A stretch of 64,000 nucleotides of DNA from Chitinophaga niastensis (GCF_003014755.1 NZ_PYAW01000002.1:434001-498000), one strand, 5' to 3'; positions 28,408-36,758 are shown, counted from the first letter of the stretch. A program made the numbers and translations. The notes: generated by a model from the letters alone, not told the origin.

Positions 28408-30405
28408 ATGAAAAAAATATTTTTTACAACGGCGGTGCTGTTATCGGGCATGCTATCATACGCACAGTTTACCTATAACTACCTGAAAGCGGCCGATCAG
28501 TACTATAGCAAAGAAGACTATAATTCTGCGGCGCAGTATTATGAAAAATATCTGGGCACACGTAATAAAACAGTGAAGCCCGATACTTATAAGCCCTATG
28601 CGGCCGTATCAGTGGTAAAGAACAAGACTGTAAAAGTAAGCAGCGAACAACTGGCAGTGTACAAGCTGGCAGAGAGTTATCGCAATCTGCATAATTATCA
28701 GAAGGCAGCACCTTACTATGAAACGGTGCTGGAGATGGATAAAGCAGGCTTTCCAATGGCCGCTTATTATTATGCTGTTTCCCTGCGTGCCCTGGGTAAA
28801 TACGAAGATGCTGCCAAAGCCTTCCACAATTTTGTGGAGAGCTATACCGGCAATGATCGTTTTACAGCCGCGGCCAACAGGGAGTTGCAGAACCTGGAAT
28901 TTATTACGGGACAATTGAGCAGAAGGGATTTGCAGTTGTATGAAGTGCGTAAAGCCCCGGCAGCATTGAATACTACCGGTGCCAGTTATGCCCCGCTGTG
29001 GAGTAATGGTGGCACTTTAATTTTTACATCTACAAGGCCGGACAGTTCTTTTCAAAAAAATCATACGTACATCAATCGTTTGTATACAGCAGATTATGCA
29101 GATGGACAAACATCCAACATCAGACTGTTTAACCTGGATCAGCCGGAAGCCCTGCACCAGGGCGCCGCGAGCTTATCGCCGGATGGACAGCTGTTATTCC
29201 TTACACGTTGGCATATAGATCATGGTAGAAAAATATCTGCTATCTACCTGGCGCGTAAAAATGGGGATAACTGGAGTCAGCCTGTGCTGATGGATACATT
29301 AGTAAATACAGTGGGTAGTAATACACAGCAACCTTACGTGCTGCCGGATGGTCGGACATTGTTATACGCCAGCGATGGGGCCGGTGGCTATGGCGGGTTT
29401 GACCTCTGGTACGCTACGTTGGATGAAACGGGTAAACCATTGCAAAAGGCTAACCTGGGTAATGTAATTAATACAGCCGGTAATGAACAGGCACCCTTTT
29501 ATCACGCTGCTACCGGCACATTGGTATTTTCTAACGATAGCAGAACGGGCATGGGCGGATATGATTTCTTTTCCAGCAAAGGAAGTATCGGCAACTGGAA
29601 AACCCCTGTGAATATGGGTTATCCGGTGAACTCTGTGAAAGATGATATCTATTTTGCCAGCAGAAGTAATAATAAAAATATCCTGGATGAAGTATTACTT
29701 GGCACAGATCGCGCTGCTGAATGTTGCCTGGAATTATTTTTTGTGCATAAGAACAGGCCTGCCAAACAACTGAGTGGTATGGTAGTATCCTGTGATAATA
29801 ACACCCCGCTGGCCGATGCAGAAGTGAATATTATTGATACCGTTAATAACAAAATAGTATTCACCCACCGCACAGCAGCAGATGGTACATATGCTTTTAC
29901 CGTAGATGAATTTTCTCCATTAAAGGCAGTAGCTAACGCCAACGGATACACGACCAATACACAACGTATAGACGTTCCCCTGAATGAAGATACGGCTGCT
30001 ATTACAGCACCGGTGCTTTGCCTGGTGAAGGATGTTATTCCACCGGCACCTGTGATACTTGAAAACGTGTATTACGATTTCAACAAAGCTACGCTGCGGG
30101 AAGGTTCATTTGCAGCGCTCGACAAGCTGGCGCAATTGCTGACGGAGCATCCGGATATGGCCATAGAGCTGAGTGCGCATACCGATAGCAAAGGTAAGGC
30201 AGCTTTGAACCAGCGTCTTTCGGAAGCCCGTGCCAAGAGTTGTGTGGAGTACCTGGTTAGCAAAGGTATTGACCGGTCCAGGCTTACTTACATAGGGTAT
30301 GGTGCAACACAGCCGGTGGCCCCGAATACGCTGGAAGATGGCAGTGATAATCCGGAAGGCAGACAGAAAAACAGGAGGACTGCATTTACTATTCTTAAAA
30401 AGTAA
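28408..30405 (+). CDS. PorE-like OmpA-family lipid/peptidoglycan-linked T9SS accessory protein
   Basis: This 665-residue protein has a signal peptide (cleavage near LSYAQ, residue 20) and four regions. They are TPR repeats (about 22-165; YYSKEDYNSAAQYYEKYL), a PD40/WD40-like propeller (about 185-435; YAPLWSNGGTLIFTSTRPD), a carboxypeptidase regulatory-like domain (about 455-540) and a C-terminal OmpA domain (about 550-665; YYDFNKATLREGSFAALDKL, AHTDSKGKAALNQRLSEARA). This is the domain order of PorE, which links the T9SS core to peptidoglycan. Here it lies between two PorP/SprF genes, the usual PorE-PorP partnership, and probably serves the adhesins encoded upstream. Unlike typical PorE no lipobox Cys is seen. 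Confidence 0.88.
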   Translation: MKKIFFTTAVLLSGMLSYAQFTYNYLKAADQYYSKEDYNSAAQYYEKYLGTRNKTVKPDTYKPYAAVSVVKNKTVKVSSEQLAVYKLAESYRNLHNYQKAAPYYETVLEMDKAGFPMAAYYYAVSLRALGKYEDAAKAFHNFVESYTGNDRFTAAANRELQNLEFITGQLSRRDLQLYEVRKAPAALNTTGASYAPLWSNGGTLIFTSTRPDSSFQKNHTYINRLYTADYADGQTSNIRLFNLDQPEALHQGAASLSPDGQLLFLTRWHIDHGRKISAIYLARKNGDNWSQPVLMDTLVNTVGSNTQQPYVLPDGRTLLYASDGAGGYGGFDLWYATLDETGKPLQKANLGNVINTAGNEQAPFYHAATGTLVFSNDSRTGMGGYDFFSSKGSIGNWKTPVNMGYPVNSVKDDIYFASRSNNKNILDEVLLGTDRAAECCLELFFVHKNRPAKQLSGMVVSCDNNTPLADAEVNIIDTVNNKIVFTHRTAADGTYAFTVDEFSPLKAVANANGYTTNTQRIDVPLNEDTAAITAPVLCLVKDVIPPAPVILENVYYDFNKATLREGSFAALDKLAQLLTEHPDMAIELSAHTDSKGKAALNQRLSEARAKSCVEYLVSKGIDRSRLTYIGYGATQPVAPNTLEDGSDNPEGRQKNRRTAFTILKK

Positions 30406-30437
30406 CGGCAGTGATGTTTAACTCAAAATAGCGAGTC

Positions 30438-31466
30438 ATGAAAAACTTTGTGCTTACAGGACTGCTTATGTTGATGGCGCATGTTGTGCATGCGCAGCAG
30501 CAACCACATTATACGCAGTATATCATGAATCCTTTTATTATCAATCCTGCACTGGCGGGTATTGAAAACTACTGGGACCTGCGGCTGAGTCACCGGCATC
30601 AGTGGGTGGGAATGAAGGGTGCGCCGGTAACTACTTACCTGACCTTACAAGGGCCATTGCGGAAATCTGATTATGCCACTGCCTCGCCAACGGGATTTGA
30701 TATTCCGGGTGAGAACCCCAGGGGCAAAGCCTATTGGCAGGATTATACCACGCCGGCACCACATCCGGGTGTGGGGTTAACTATCCTGAACGACAGAACT
30801 GGGCCATTGAATCGTTTTTCCGTTACGGGCGCTTATGCACATCACATAAACCTTACGCCGAGAACGAGCATCAGCGCAGGCATTTCCGTAGGGATGCAAC
30901 AGCTCACGCTGGACGCCAGCAAGGTAGAATTCTATGATCCTGCGGACCCCGTGATCAGCAATACCGGCTTGTTAAATAAATGGCGCCCCGAAGTAAATGC
31001 TGGTCTGTGGCTGTATTCCGCTGATTATTTTGTGGGGGTATCTACACTTAATATTATCCCGCAACAAATAGGTTTTGATAACGGCAAAGTAGTAGGCGAC
31101 TCTGTATACCGCGGTAAGCTGATCCCGCATTTGTTTTTCACCACGGGCTACCGGTTATGGCTAAACGATGATTTGAATGTAATGCCATCTGTGATGCTGA
31201 AATTCATCACTGCCATGCCATTAAGTGTGGATGTAAATGCCAAATTCATGTACCGCGATCTCCTTTGGATGGGGGCTTCTTACCGGCTACATGATGGAGT
31301 AGCAGCCATGTTTGGTGTTAACATTAATTCCCAGATCAACATAGGTTATTCTTATGATTATACGGCATCATCGCTGAATGTTGTGAGCAAAGGATCGCAC
31401 GAAATCATGATTGGTTTTTTGTTAGGCAACAAGTATAGAGATACTTGTCCACGGAACGTCTGGTAG
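30438..31466 (+). CDS. PorP/SprF-family T9SS outer membrane protein (second copy)
   Basis: This 342-residue protein has a signal peptide (cleavage near VVHAQ, residue 20). The family pattern is clear: QPHYTQYIMNPFIINPALAGIENYWDLRLSHRHQW at the N-terminus, later beta strands, and an ending with HEIMIGFLLGN. It starts 32 bases after the PorE-like gene. It differs considerably from the copy at 27376, for instance in a longer loop after the first strands (residues about 75-110), so the pair probably serves different cargo or different steps. It is the last gene of the apparent T9SS cluster. Confidence 0.93.
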   Translation: MKNFVLTGLLMLMAHVVHAQQQPHYTQYIMNPFIINPALAGIENYWDLRLSHRHQWVGMKGAPVTTYLTLQGPLRKSDYATASPTGFDIPGENPRGKAYWQDYTTPAPHPGVGLTILNDRTGPLNRFSVTGAYAHHINLTPRTSISAGISVGMQQLTLDASKVEFYDPADPVISNTGLLNKWRPEVNAGLWLYSADYFVGVSTLNIIPQQIGFDNGKVVGDSVYRGKLIPHLFFTTGYRLWLNDDLNVMPSVMLKFITAMPLSVDVNAKFMYRDLLWMGASYRLHDGVAAMFGVNINSQINIGYSYDYTASSLNVVSKGSHEIMIGFLLGNKYRDTCPRNVW

Positions 31467-31538
31467 CTTATAAATTATTCATTCTATCAATCAGTTAATA
31501 AACAAATTAAACAAACACTTAAAATCCAAATTGTCATT

Positions 31539-32126
31539 ATGAAACAGTTTACACGTTGTATGCCCTATGTATTAATTATTGCTGTTGTTGTATTATTTGC
31601 TGCCTGCTCTAAAGATGGCGCTACAGGCCCTGCCGGAGCTGCGGGTCCTGATGGAAAACCAGGTACCACCGGTCCTAAAGGCGATTCAGGTGTACCCGGT
31701 AGTGCAAATGTTATTTATTCTGCCTGGCTGGATGTAAAGTATGCACCGGCGCAAACACGAACCAATCCAAACGGGACTATTGACACGGTATTGTATATCG
31801 CTACACTTCCTGCATTAAAACTGGATTCTGTTTTGTTGGGTAATGCAGTGGTAAATGTATTCTTCAATCTTGGAACGGCCACCGCTCCAAATGTAGTGCC
31901 ATTGACCTATACAGATGAAAATGGTTTCCTCATCAGGTTTGTGGCATCACCTAAATTAATTACCCTGTTGGCAAATGCGCCTATCAATACGGTAAATACG
32001 ACTGCAGGAAAACGTTACCAATACAGATATGTGATTATCCCAGGTGGTGTAACTGCCCGTTCTGCAAACAGCATTAACTGGAAAGACTACACGCAGGTAA
32101 AAACATACCTGAACTTACAAGACTAA
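31539..32126 (+). CDS. Collagen-like lipoprotein
   Basis: This 195-residue protein has a lipoprotein signal (VVLFAAC, Cys23). About nine Gly-X-Y triplets (residues 27-54: GATGPAGAAGPDGKPG and so on) follow, then a globular C-terminal part of about 140 residues without a recognised fold. Short collagen-like stalks on surface lipoproteins may trimerise and hold the C-terminal domain away from the membrane. The gene follows the T9SS cluster by 72 bases and is followed by a hairpin. It could be part of the same surface apparatus, but nothing in the sequence proves this. Confidence 0.75.
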   Translation: MKQFTRCMPYVLIIAVVVLFAACSKDGATGPAGAAGPDGKPGTTGPKGDSGVPGSANVIYSAWLDVKYAPAQTRTNPNGTIDTVLYIATLPALKLDSVLLGNAVVNVFFNLGTATAPNVVPLTYTDENGFLIRFVASPKLITLLANAPINTVNTTAGKRYQYRYVIIPGGVTARSANSINWKDYTQVKTYLNLQD

Positions 32127-32163
32127 GTTGGCTTTACACAAAGCCACCAGCATAGGAAATGCA

Positions 32164-32196
32164 GGGCTGCCTTATTCAGGGCGGCCCCCTTAAAAA
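32164..32196 (+). terminator. Probable terminator after the collagen-like lipoprotein
   Basis: Arms GGGCTGCCT (32164-32172) and GGGCGGCCC (32179-32187) pair fully if two G-U pairs are allowed, with loop TATTCA. The T-tract downstream is weak (CCTTAAAAAATATT). A second small stem, GGCTTT/AAAGCC, lies just before at 32130-32145. Confidence 0.55.
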
Positions 32197-32229
32197 ATAT
32201 TCATTGACCCAAATATACTATTGCAGTGT

Positions 32230-32808
32230 ATGAACAAGTATAGTGATCTCACGGATCAGGAGTTGATCCGCTTGTATATTTCAGGTAATAACCCTGCTTT
32301 TACCACATTGGTACATCGCCATAAGAGAAGACTTTTTACAACAATAGTTTTGCTTGTAAGAGATCGCGCGTTGGCGGAAGACATTTTTCAGGAAGTCTTT
32401 ATTAAGATTGTAAATGCCCTGCACTCCGGACGGTATACGGATAACAGCCGTTTTCTGGCATGGGCAGTACGCATTGCACACAATTCCTGTATCAGTCATT
32501 TCAGAAAAGCAAATGGCTGGTCAAAAACAGTGGTGGAGTACCATGATGAAATTGGTGATAGTATGGAAATGATGGAACATAGCGCAGAACATCACATGAT
32601 CACTGCTGAAATCAACCATAAGATCGGCGATATGCTGGATCGGTTGCCCAAACTTCAGCGGGAGGCACTTATACTCCGGTATTATGCAGATTTGAGTTAT
32701 AAGGAAATGGCGCAAATAGTGGGGATAAGCATAAATACAGCGTTGGGGCGGGTAAGATATGCATTAATGAATTTGAGGAAGCAGGTGGGTACGGAAACCC
32801 TGGTATAA
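32230..32808 (+). CDS. ECF-type RNA polymerase sigma-70 factor
   Basis: This 192-residue protein, from ATG 32230, carries sigma region 2 (about 20-90; FTTLVHRHKRRLFTTIVLLVRDRALAEDIFQEVFIKI) and region 4 (about 125-185; MLDRLPKLQREALILRYYADLSYKEMAQIVGISINTALGRVRYAL). An in-frame TTG at 32221 could add three residues. No anti-sigma or SusC gene is adjacent, so it is probably not a nutrient-locus regulator like the factor at 4287. It resembles the stand-alone ECF factors of Bacteroidota that act in stress or growth control. Its neighbours, a collagen-like lipoprotein upstream and a Fic protein downstream, do not reveal its regulon. Confidence 0.92.
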   Translation: MNKYSDLTDQELIRLYISGNNPAFTTLVHRHKRRLFTTIVLLVRDRALAEDIFQEVFIKIVNALHSGRYTDNSRFLAWAVRIAHNSCISHFRKANGWSKTVVEYHDEIGDSMEMMEHSAEHHMITAEINHKIGDMLDRLPKLQREALILRYYADLSYKEMAQIVGISINTALGRVRYALMNLRKQVGTETLV

Positions 32809-32823
32809 GGCAGCCCTGCAAAT

Positions 32824-32880
32824 AGGTAGTAATTTACTACCTTTGATAGTATCATATTATAGTATCATGATACTATCAAA
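32824..32880 (+). promoter_or_regulatory. Nested palindromes and -7 box in front of the fic gene (candidate operator)
   Basis: A palindrome AGGTAGTAA-T-TTACTACCT occupies 32824-32842. It overlaps an exact Bacteroidota -7 box TACCTTTG (32838-32845). The next palindrome has perfect 14-base arms, TTTGATAGTATCAT (32842-32855) and ATGATACTATCAAA (32867-32880), around 11 bases that contain a further direct copy of TAGTATCAT (32860-32868). The fic ATG follows at 32892. The arrangement suggests an operator bound by a dimeric regulator; the bound protein is unknown. Confidence 0.6.
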
Positions 32881-32891
32881 ATTATTGAAAC

Positions 32892-33848
32892 ATGCAGCCA
32901 CCGTACAATATAACTAACAGTATTTTGGAATTAGTAGCTTCCATATCTGAAAAAACGGGCAAAATAAACGCCTCGGATCTGTATAAACCTACGGCAGCCT
33001 TAAGGAAAACAAACAGGATTAAAACAATACACTCTTCTCTTGAAATAGAGGGAAATACACTTTCTTTTGAACAGGTAACGGATATCATCAACAATAAAAG
33101 AGTGCTGGCACCACAAAAAGACATTCTTGAAGTGAAGAATGCTATAGCACTTTATGCCCGCCTGAGTGAGTTTAAGCCCAACAATCTAACATCTTTATTG
33201 AAAGCACATAAAATATTGATGGATGGTTTGGTGAATTCGCCCGGGAATATACGTACCAAAGCAGTAGGTGTGGTAAAAGGGTCAAAAGTGGCCCATTTGG
33301 CTCCTCCCGGGCAAATGGTGAAGCCTCTCATGAATAATTTGTTTGCATATCTAAAAACGTCAAAAGATCTTGCCCTGATCAAAAGTTGTGTATTCCATTA
33401 TGAGCTGGAATTTATCCATCCTTTTACTGATGGGAATGGTAGAATGGGTCGGTTTTGGCAAACAGTAATATTAATGTCACAATACCCTGTGTTTGAGTTT
33501 TTACCGGTGGAAACAATTATAAAGAAGAAACAGAAGGAGTATTATAACGCATTGGGTATTTCGGATAAATCCGGTCACTCTACTGTATTTATTGAGTTTA
33601 TGTTACAGGTTATTAGCGAGGGACTGGATGAATTATTGCTAAGCCAGTTAACCCCATTATCTGGTAAAGACAGGATTGAGTTGTTCAGGCGGTTTGTTAA
33701 TAAAAATGCATTTACAAGAAAAGATTATCTCACAAGTTTTAATGATATTTCTTCTGCAACAGCCAGCCGTGATTTGAAAGAGGCTGTGGATAATTATATA
33801 TTGAAGAAAGATGGAGATAAACGGGCAACAAGTTATAAGTTTATCTAA
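32892..33848 (+). CDS. Fic-domain protein (probable AMP-transferase) with N-terminal inhibitory motif
   Basis: This 318-residue protein has the full Fic active-site motif HPFTDGNGRMGR (176-187), with the catalytic His176 and the Asp/Asn/Arg set for ATP and magnesium. It also has the inhibitory-helix motif SLEIEG (49-54, form S-x-x-x-E-G), which blocks ATP in the resting state of class II Fic proteins. The last 70 residues (LFRRFVNKNAFTRKDYLTSFNDISSATASRDLKEAVDN) look like a winged helix, common in this Fic group. Such enzymes usually transfer AMP from ATP to a target protein. No separate antitoxin gene is present, fitting the built-in inhibitor. The palindromes just upstream may be bound by its own winged helix. 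The Crp-type gene follows 21 bases later. Confidence 0.92.
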   Translation: MQPPYNITNSILELVASISEKTGKINASDLYKPTAALRKTNRIKTIHSSLEIEGNTLSFEQVTDIINNKRVLAPQKDILEVKNAIALYARLSEFKPNNLTSLLKAHKILMDGLVNSPGNIRTKAVGVVKGSKVAHLAPPGQMVKPLMNNLFAYLKTSKDLALIKSCVFHYELEFIHPFTDGNGRMGRFWQTVILMSQYPVFEFLPVETIIKKKQKEYYNALGISDKSGHSTVFIEFMLQVISEGLDELLLSQLTPLSGKDRIELFRRFVNKNAFTRKDYLTSFNDISSATASRDLKEAVDNYILKKDGDKRATSYKFI

Positions 33849-33869
33849 AAAAATAACAGTATTATCCAC

Positions 33870-34448
33870 ATGAGCCAACAACTACTTAATTCCATACAAT
33901 ACCTGATTAAGCTCTCAGAGCAGGAAGCAGACTTCCTGGTATCTTTATTTAAGCGGGTAACCCTTAAAAAAGGAGAGTACTTCCTGCGGGAAGGGAAAGT
34001 GTCTACGGAAGTAGCATTTATAGAAAAAGGATTGATAAGATATTTAATGAACCATAACGGAGAGGAAATCAACTATTACTTTTCAAAAGAAGATGAATGG
34101 ACCGGGAATTATGAAAGCATGCTTTCCCGTAAACCTTCCACCAAAAGTATTGTGGCGTTGGAAACGACCGTTCTCTGGATTCTCTCAGCTGAAAATCTTC
34201 AAAAAATATATACTTCCATCAGGGAGGGTGACCGAATGGGAAGATTGATTATTGAAGATGTTTTTGTAAAGACAGCGCAACAACTTACTTCTTTGTATAC
34301 AGGTACGCCGGAGGAAAGATACCAGGAGTTTTTTACCATATTTCAGGGTATCGAACATCGTATCCCACAGTATATGATTGCTTCTTTCATTGGAGTAAAA
34401 CCGCAATCACTAAGCAGGATCAGGAGCAGATTAGCTCACAAACATTAG
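33870..34448 (+). CDS. Crp/Fnr-family transcriptional regulator
   Basis: This 192-residue protein has a cyclic-nucleotide-binding-type beta-roll (about 15-115; LKKGEYFLREGKVSTEVAFIEKGLIRYLM, YYFSKEDEWTGNYESML) and a C-terminal helix-turn-helix (about 165-188; IPQYMIASFIGVKPQSLSRIRSRLA). This is the common Bacteroidota Crp-like form. It has no iron-sulphur cysteines, so Fnr-type oxygen sensing is unlikely, and ligand binding cannot be judged. It lies 21 bases after fic and may be co-transcribed with it. A strong hairpin ends the unit at 34486. Confidence 0.9.
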   Translation: MSQQLLNSIQYLIKLSEQEADFLVSLFKRVTLKKGEYFLREGKVSTEVAFIEKGLIRYLMNHNGEEINYYFSKEDEWTGNYESMLSRKPSTKSIVALETTVLWILSAENLQKIYTSIREGDRMGRLIIEDVFVKTAQQLTSLYTGTPEERYQEFFTIFQGIEHRIPQYMIASFIGVKPQSLSRIRSRLAHKH

Positions 34449-34485
34449 TTAACCCGGATGAACGAAATAGTACCCGGTAGTGCTT

Positions 34486-34535
34486 ATTCAAATAAGTGAA
34501 GGCTGACCAGATGGCCAGCCTTCACTTATTTGAAT
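34486..34535. terminator. Strong bidirectional terminator between convergent genes
   Basis: Perfect 20-base arms, ATTCAAATAAGTGAAGGCTG (34486-34505) and its complement (34516-34535), enclose a 10-base loop. The outer parts are A/T-rich on both sides of a GC core. It lies 37 bases after the Crp-type gene and 17 bases after the end of the minus-strand sigma remnant, so it can stop transcription from both directions. Confidence 0.8.
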
Positions 34536-34552
34536 GCGTGTATGCTTATCTG

Positions 34553-34906
34553 CTATTGATAATTGTAATTATCCCAATAAGGATTTTTTGCCCTTTGGTC
34601 AGCTGGCACCCAGAATATTGGTGTGGTAGTATTATTCTCTGGTGCTACTTTTTTGAAGTTATCCGGATTGTTGGTGAGTTCTATCGTAGGAGGGTGAAAA
34701 TGAGCCACCTGGCTGAGTTTTTCCCGTTTCTCCCATATTCTGATAAAAATTTCCTGTACAATTTCTTCTGCAAGCGGTAATGATCCCGTAAGCCGCATCA
34801 CAAAGGCACCCAGCCTGTTATGCCAGGTATAAAATAATTGGGCAAACACAGCCTCATCGCCCCGCGATACCCTCAATAGTAAATCTTGTTCACTATTTAA
34901 CTGCAC
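34553..34906 (-). pseudogene. ECF sigma factor remnant fused in frame to a SusD-like C-terminal tail
   Basis: The 117-residue frame starts as a normal ECF sigma factor: DLLLRVSRGDEAVFAQLFYTWHNRL and LAEEIVQEIFIRIWEKREKLSQVAHF (to about residue 70) are region 2. The expected rest of region 2 and all of region 4 are missing. In their place stands about 47 residues (NNPDNFKKVAPENN and then FWVPADQRAKNPYWDNYNYQ) that resemble the last segment of SusD proteins. The simplest reading is a deletion that removed the rest of the sigma gene, an anti-sigma gene, susC and most of susD. Without region 4 it should not direct promoter recognition. The SusD origin of the tail is inference from pattern. Confidence 0.6.
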
Positions 34907-35035
34907 GGTATTTAAAATATAAAGTAAGGTGCTCCTCTCGAAGCTAATTGGTTGATGCAGCGTAAATATATGGAATGTTATCTTGATAAAAAAGAGAGAA
35001 ATGCCGGACGGTTATGGCAAAGGAACAGCATTCAC

Positions 35036-35887
35036 CTATTTTTTCAATAACTGTTTTATTTCTTCTTTCGTGTGAGAATAGTGTTTTTTACTGGGATAGA
35101 AATCTACTTCTTTTAATGATTTAGATTTTAATACAGGAGAAATATCACCATCCTTCAGATCCCAGAACTTTAATTTTTCTAATTTTTTCATAGATGGGAC
35201 AAAGGAAAGCGTATGTAACTCAGAAATAAAAAGTTCTTTTATAACATCATTGTTGGCCAGAAAAGGGAAGTCCGTCAGATTTTTACACTTTTCTATCTGT
35301 AATTTATTTAATTGCGCCAATTTCCTGATAGCAGTGATATCAGTTAGTTTCGTACAGTAATTTAAGTTAACATCCTGTAAGTCGGGAGCACCTTCAATAC
35401 CCGACAGACTGGTAAAACTGCCGCCACTCAGCCTGAGTTCCTTTAAGTGGGTCAACCCTGTTAATATGCTACAATCATCCTGGGATAATGCCTTGATCAA
35501 AAGATGATGCAGATGTTTCAGGGCTGCGATGTTTTGAAGATCATCGTTATAGGTGAAATACAAGGTTTCCAGTTGTGGTAATTGCGCAAAATCTATCTTA
35601 AATTTTTTGTCGTCAAAGGATAATTTTTTTAAGTGCTTTAAATTATACAGTGCGTCAAAGTCCAGTTTCTTTATTTTGAAACTATCAGATACAGATAAAG
35701 AGGTGACGAAATCTTTTCCTGAAAACGGCGACAGGTCAAGATCATAGGTCTTGCCGGCATTTGCATTCAATGTATAAATGCGGATGGCCGTATACCCTTT
35801 TTTCTGTGCATGATTAAGTCCTTCTGTGATGGATTGCGGATCTATTTCCAGTTCCTGAATATTTTCATTAAAATTATATGCCTTCAT
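35036..35887 (-). CDS. Leucine-rich-repeat protein, candidate immunity or accessory gene of the Rhs locus
   Basis: This 283-residue cytoplasmic-looking protein has no signal peptide. From about residue 85 to 265 it has irregular leucine-rich repeats of 20-24 residues (LKHLKKLSF, LPQLETLYF, LKHLHHLLI, LTHLKELRLSGG, APDLQDVNLNYC, LAQLNKLQIEKC, MKKLEKLKFWDL). Such repeats form a curved binding surface. It starts 3 bases after the stop of the 282-residue gene and so belongs to the Rhs transcript. A role as toxin-binding immunity protein fits the position, but it could also be a displaced immunity gene for another toxin tip. No catalytic motif is seen. Confidence 0.7.
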   Translation of the reverse strand: MKAYNFNENIQELEIDPQSITEGLNHAQKKGYTAIRIYTLNANAGKTYDLDLSPFSGKDFVTSLSVSDSFKIKKLDFDALYNLKHLKKLSFDDKKFKIDFAQLPQLETLYFTYNDDLQNIAALKHLHHLLIKALSQDDCSILTGLTHLKELRLSGGSFTSLSGIEGAPDLQDVNLNYCTKLTDITAIRKLAQLNKLQIEKCKNLTDFPFLANNDVIKELFISELHTLSFVPSMKKLEKLKFWDLKDGDISPVLKSKSLKEVDFYPSKKHYSHTKEEIKQLLKK

Positions 35888-35890
35888 TTA

Positions 35891-36739
35891 TCACTTAAAA
35901 AATTTCTTTAAATCCGGATAATCGCCGAACCAGAATTTTAAAGATTCCCGGTTAATGCCGTCTTTTCCTTCCCACCAATCTACAGGATAGTGCCAGTCAG
36001 AACTCCTGCTCTTGCGGGGAGTAACTCCCAGGTTAGTATATTTGTGCAAAAAACCTTTGTGCGCTGCAGTCTCTAAAATGCTACAATAGCCCAGGGTATC
36101 TATAAAAACACGTCTTTGTTCCTCCGTAGATTTAAAGTCTTTAACTGAGCGCAGGCTCTTTAGCATTTTGGTTGGAGTATCCGTATCTGCTGCATTTACA
36201 AATAATTCCAATATGGCTGAAAAGATGTCAAAATCTTTTTGTATTGGTTTTATATCGGGTAACAAATTATGTTGCTTCATGATGAAGGCATAGTCATATA
36301 CATCCGTTCCAATTATCCCACCGCATAAAAACCTTACTACGTTAATCCAGCTTAGATCCACCTTTTTTTTAGCGGGGCCTGTACAAATGGCACATTGATT
36401 TAAGAGCTCGGGACTGGCAGGTGTAAAAGAATGCTCAGGCATTGTTTGCATAATAGCAAAAACTGGCAGGCCGGCGCGCCACTCCAAATGATTACTGCTT
36501 AAACTTGCTAAAAATAGGTCTGTCGCTTTTTTTTTGAAGGATGCCTTAAATTCTTTAAATAACTGTTTTACTGCCTCATCATGTGTTTGAGCTATTGGAT
36601 CAAACATCAAACCGGTTTTTTGTGCATACTCAAAATCTTCCGGACTTGTTTCATTAGGCTTCAAAAGATTGTAAGACAATAATATTTTTAAAGCTTTTTT
36701 ATCTATCTCAGCATTGCTGTCAATGGTTTGTTTAGTCAT
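35891..36739 (-). CDS. Protein of unknown family directly behind Rhs toxin 1, candidate immunity protein
   Basis: This 282-residue protein has no signal peptide or membrane segment. It is mainly helical in appearance, with a CAIC pair near residue 138 (NQCAICTG) and a tryptophan-rich end (SDWHYPVDWWEGKDG). I do not recognise the family. The gene starts 19 bases after the stop of the Rhs gene at 36759-40889 and precedes the LRR gene by 3 bases. Cognate immunity genes usually stand exactly here, so immunity to the Rhs 1 tip is the leading guess. Confidence 0.65.
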   Translation of the reverse strand: MTKQTIDSNAEIDKKALKILLSYNLLKPNETSPEDFEYAQKTGLMFDPIAQTHDEAVKQLFKEFKASFKKKATDLFLASLSSNHLEWRAGLPVFAIMQTMPEHSFTPASPELLNQCAICTGPAKKKVDLSWINVVRFLCGGIIGTDVYDYAFIMKQHNLLPDIKPIQKDFDIFSAILELFVNAADTDTPTKMLKSLRSVKDFKSTEEQRRVFIDTLGYCSILETAAHKGFLHKYTNLGVTPRKSRSSDWHYPVDWWEGKDGINRESLKFWFGDYPDLKKFFK

Positions 36740-36758
36740 GCTTATTTTTTAATGATCT

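Noticed and set aside
34486..34535. Perfect 20-base inverted repeat considered as ends of a small mobile element
   Set aside because: The arms are only 10 bases apart, no target duplication is seen, and the place between convergent genes fits a bidirectional terminator.
34496..34780. A 94-codon plus-strand frame with a hydrophobic start after the Crp gene
   Set aside because: It begins inside the perfect terminator hairpin and is antisense to the sigma/SusD-like remnant; no family features.
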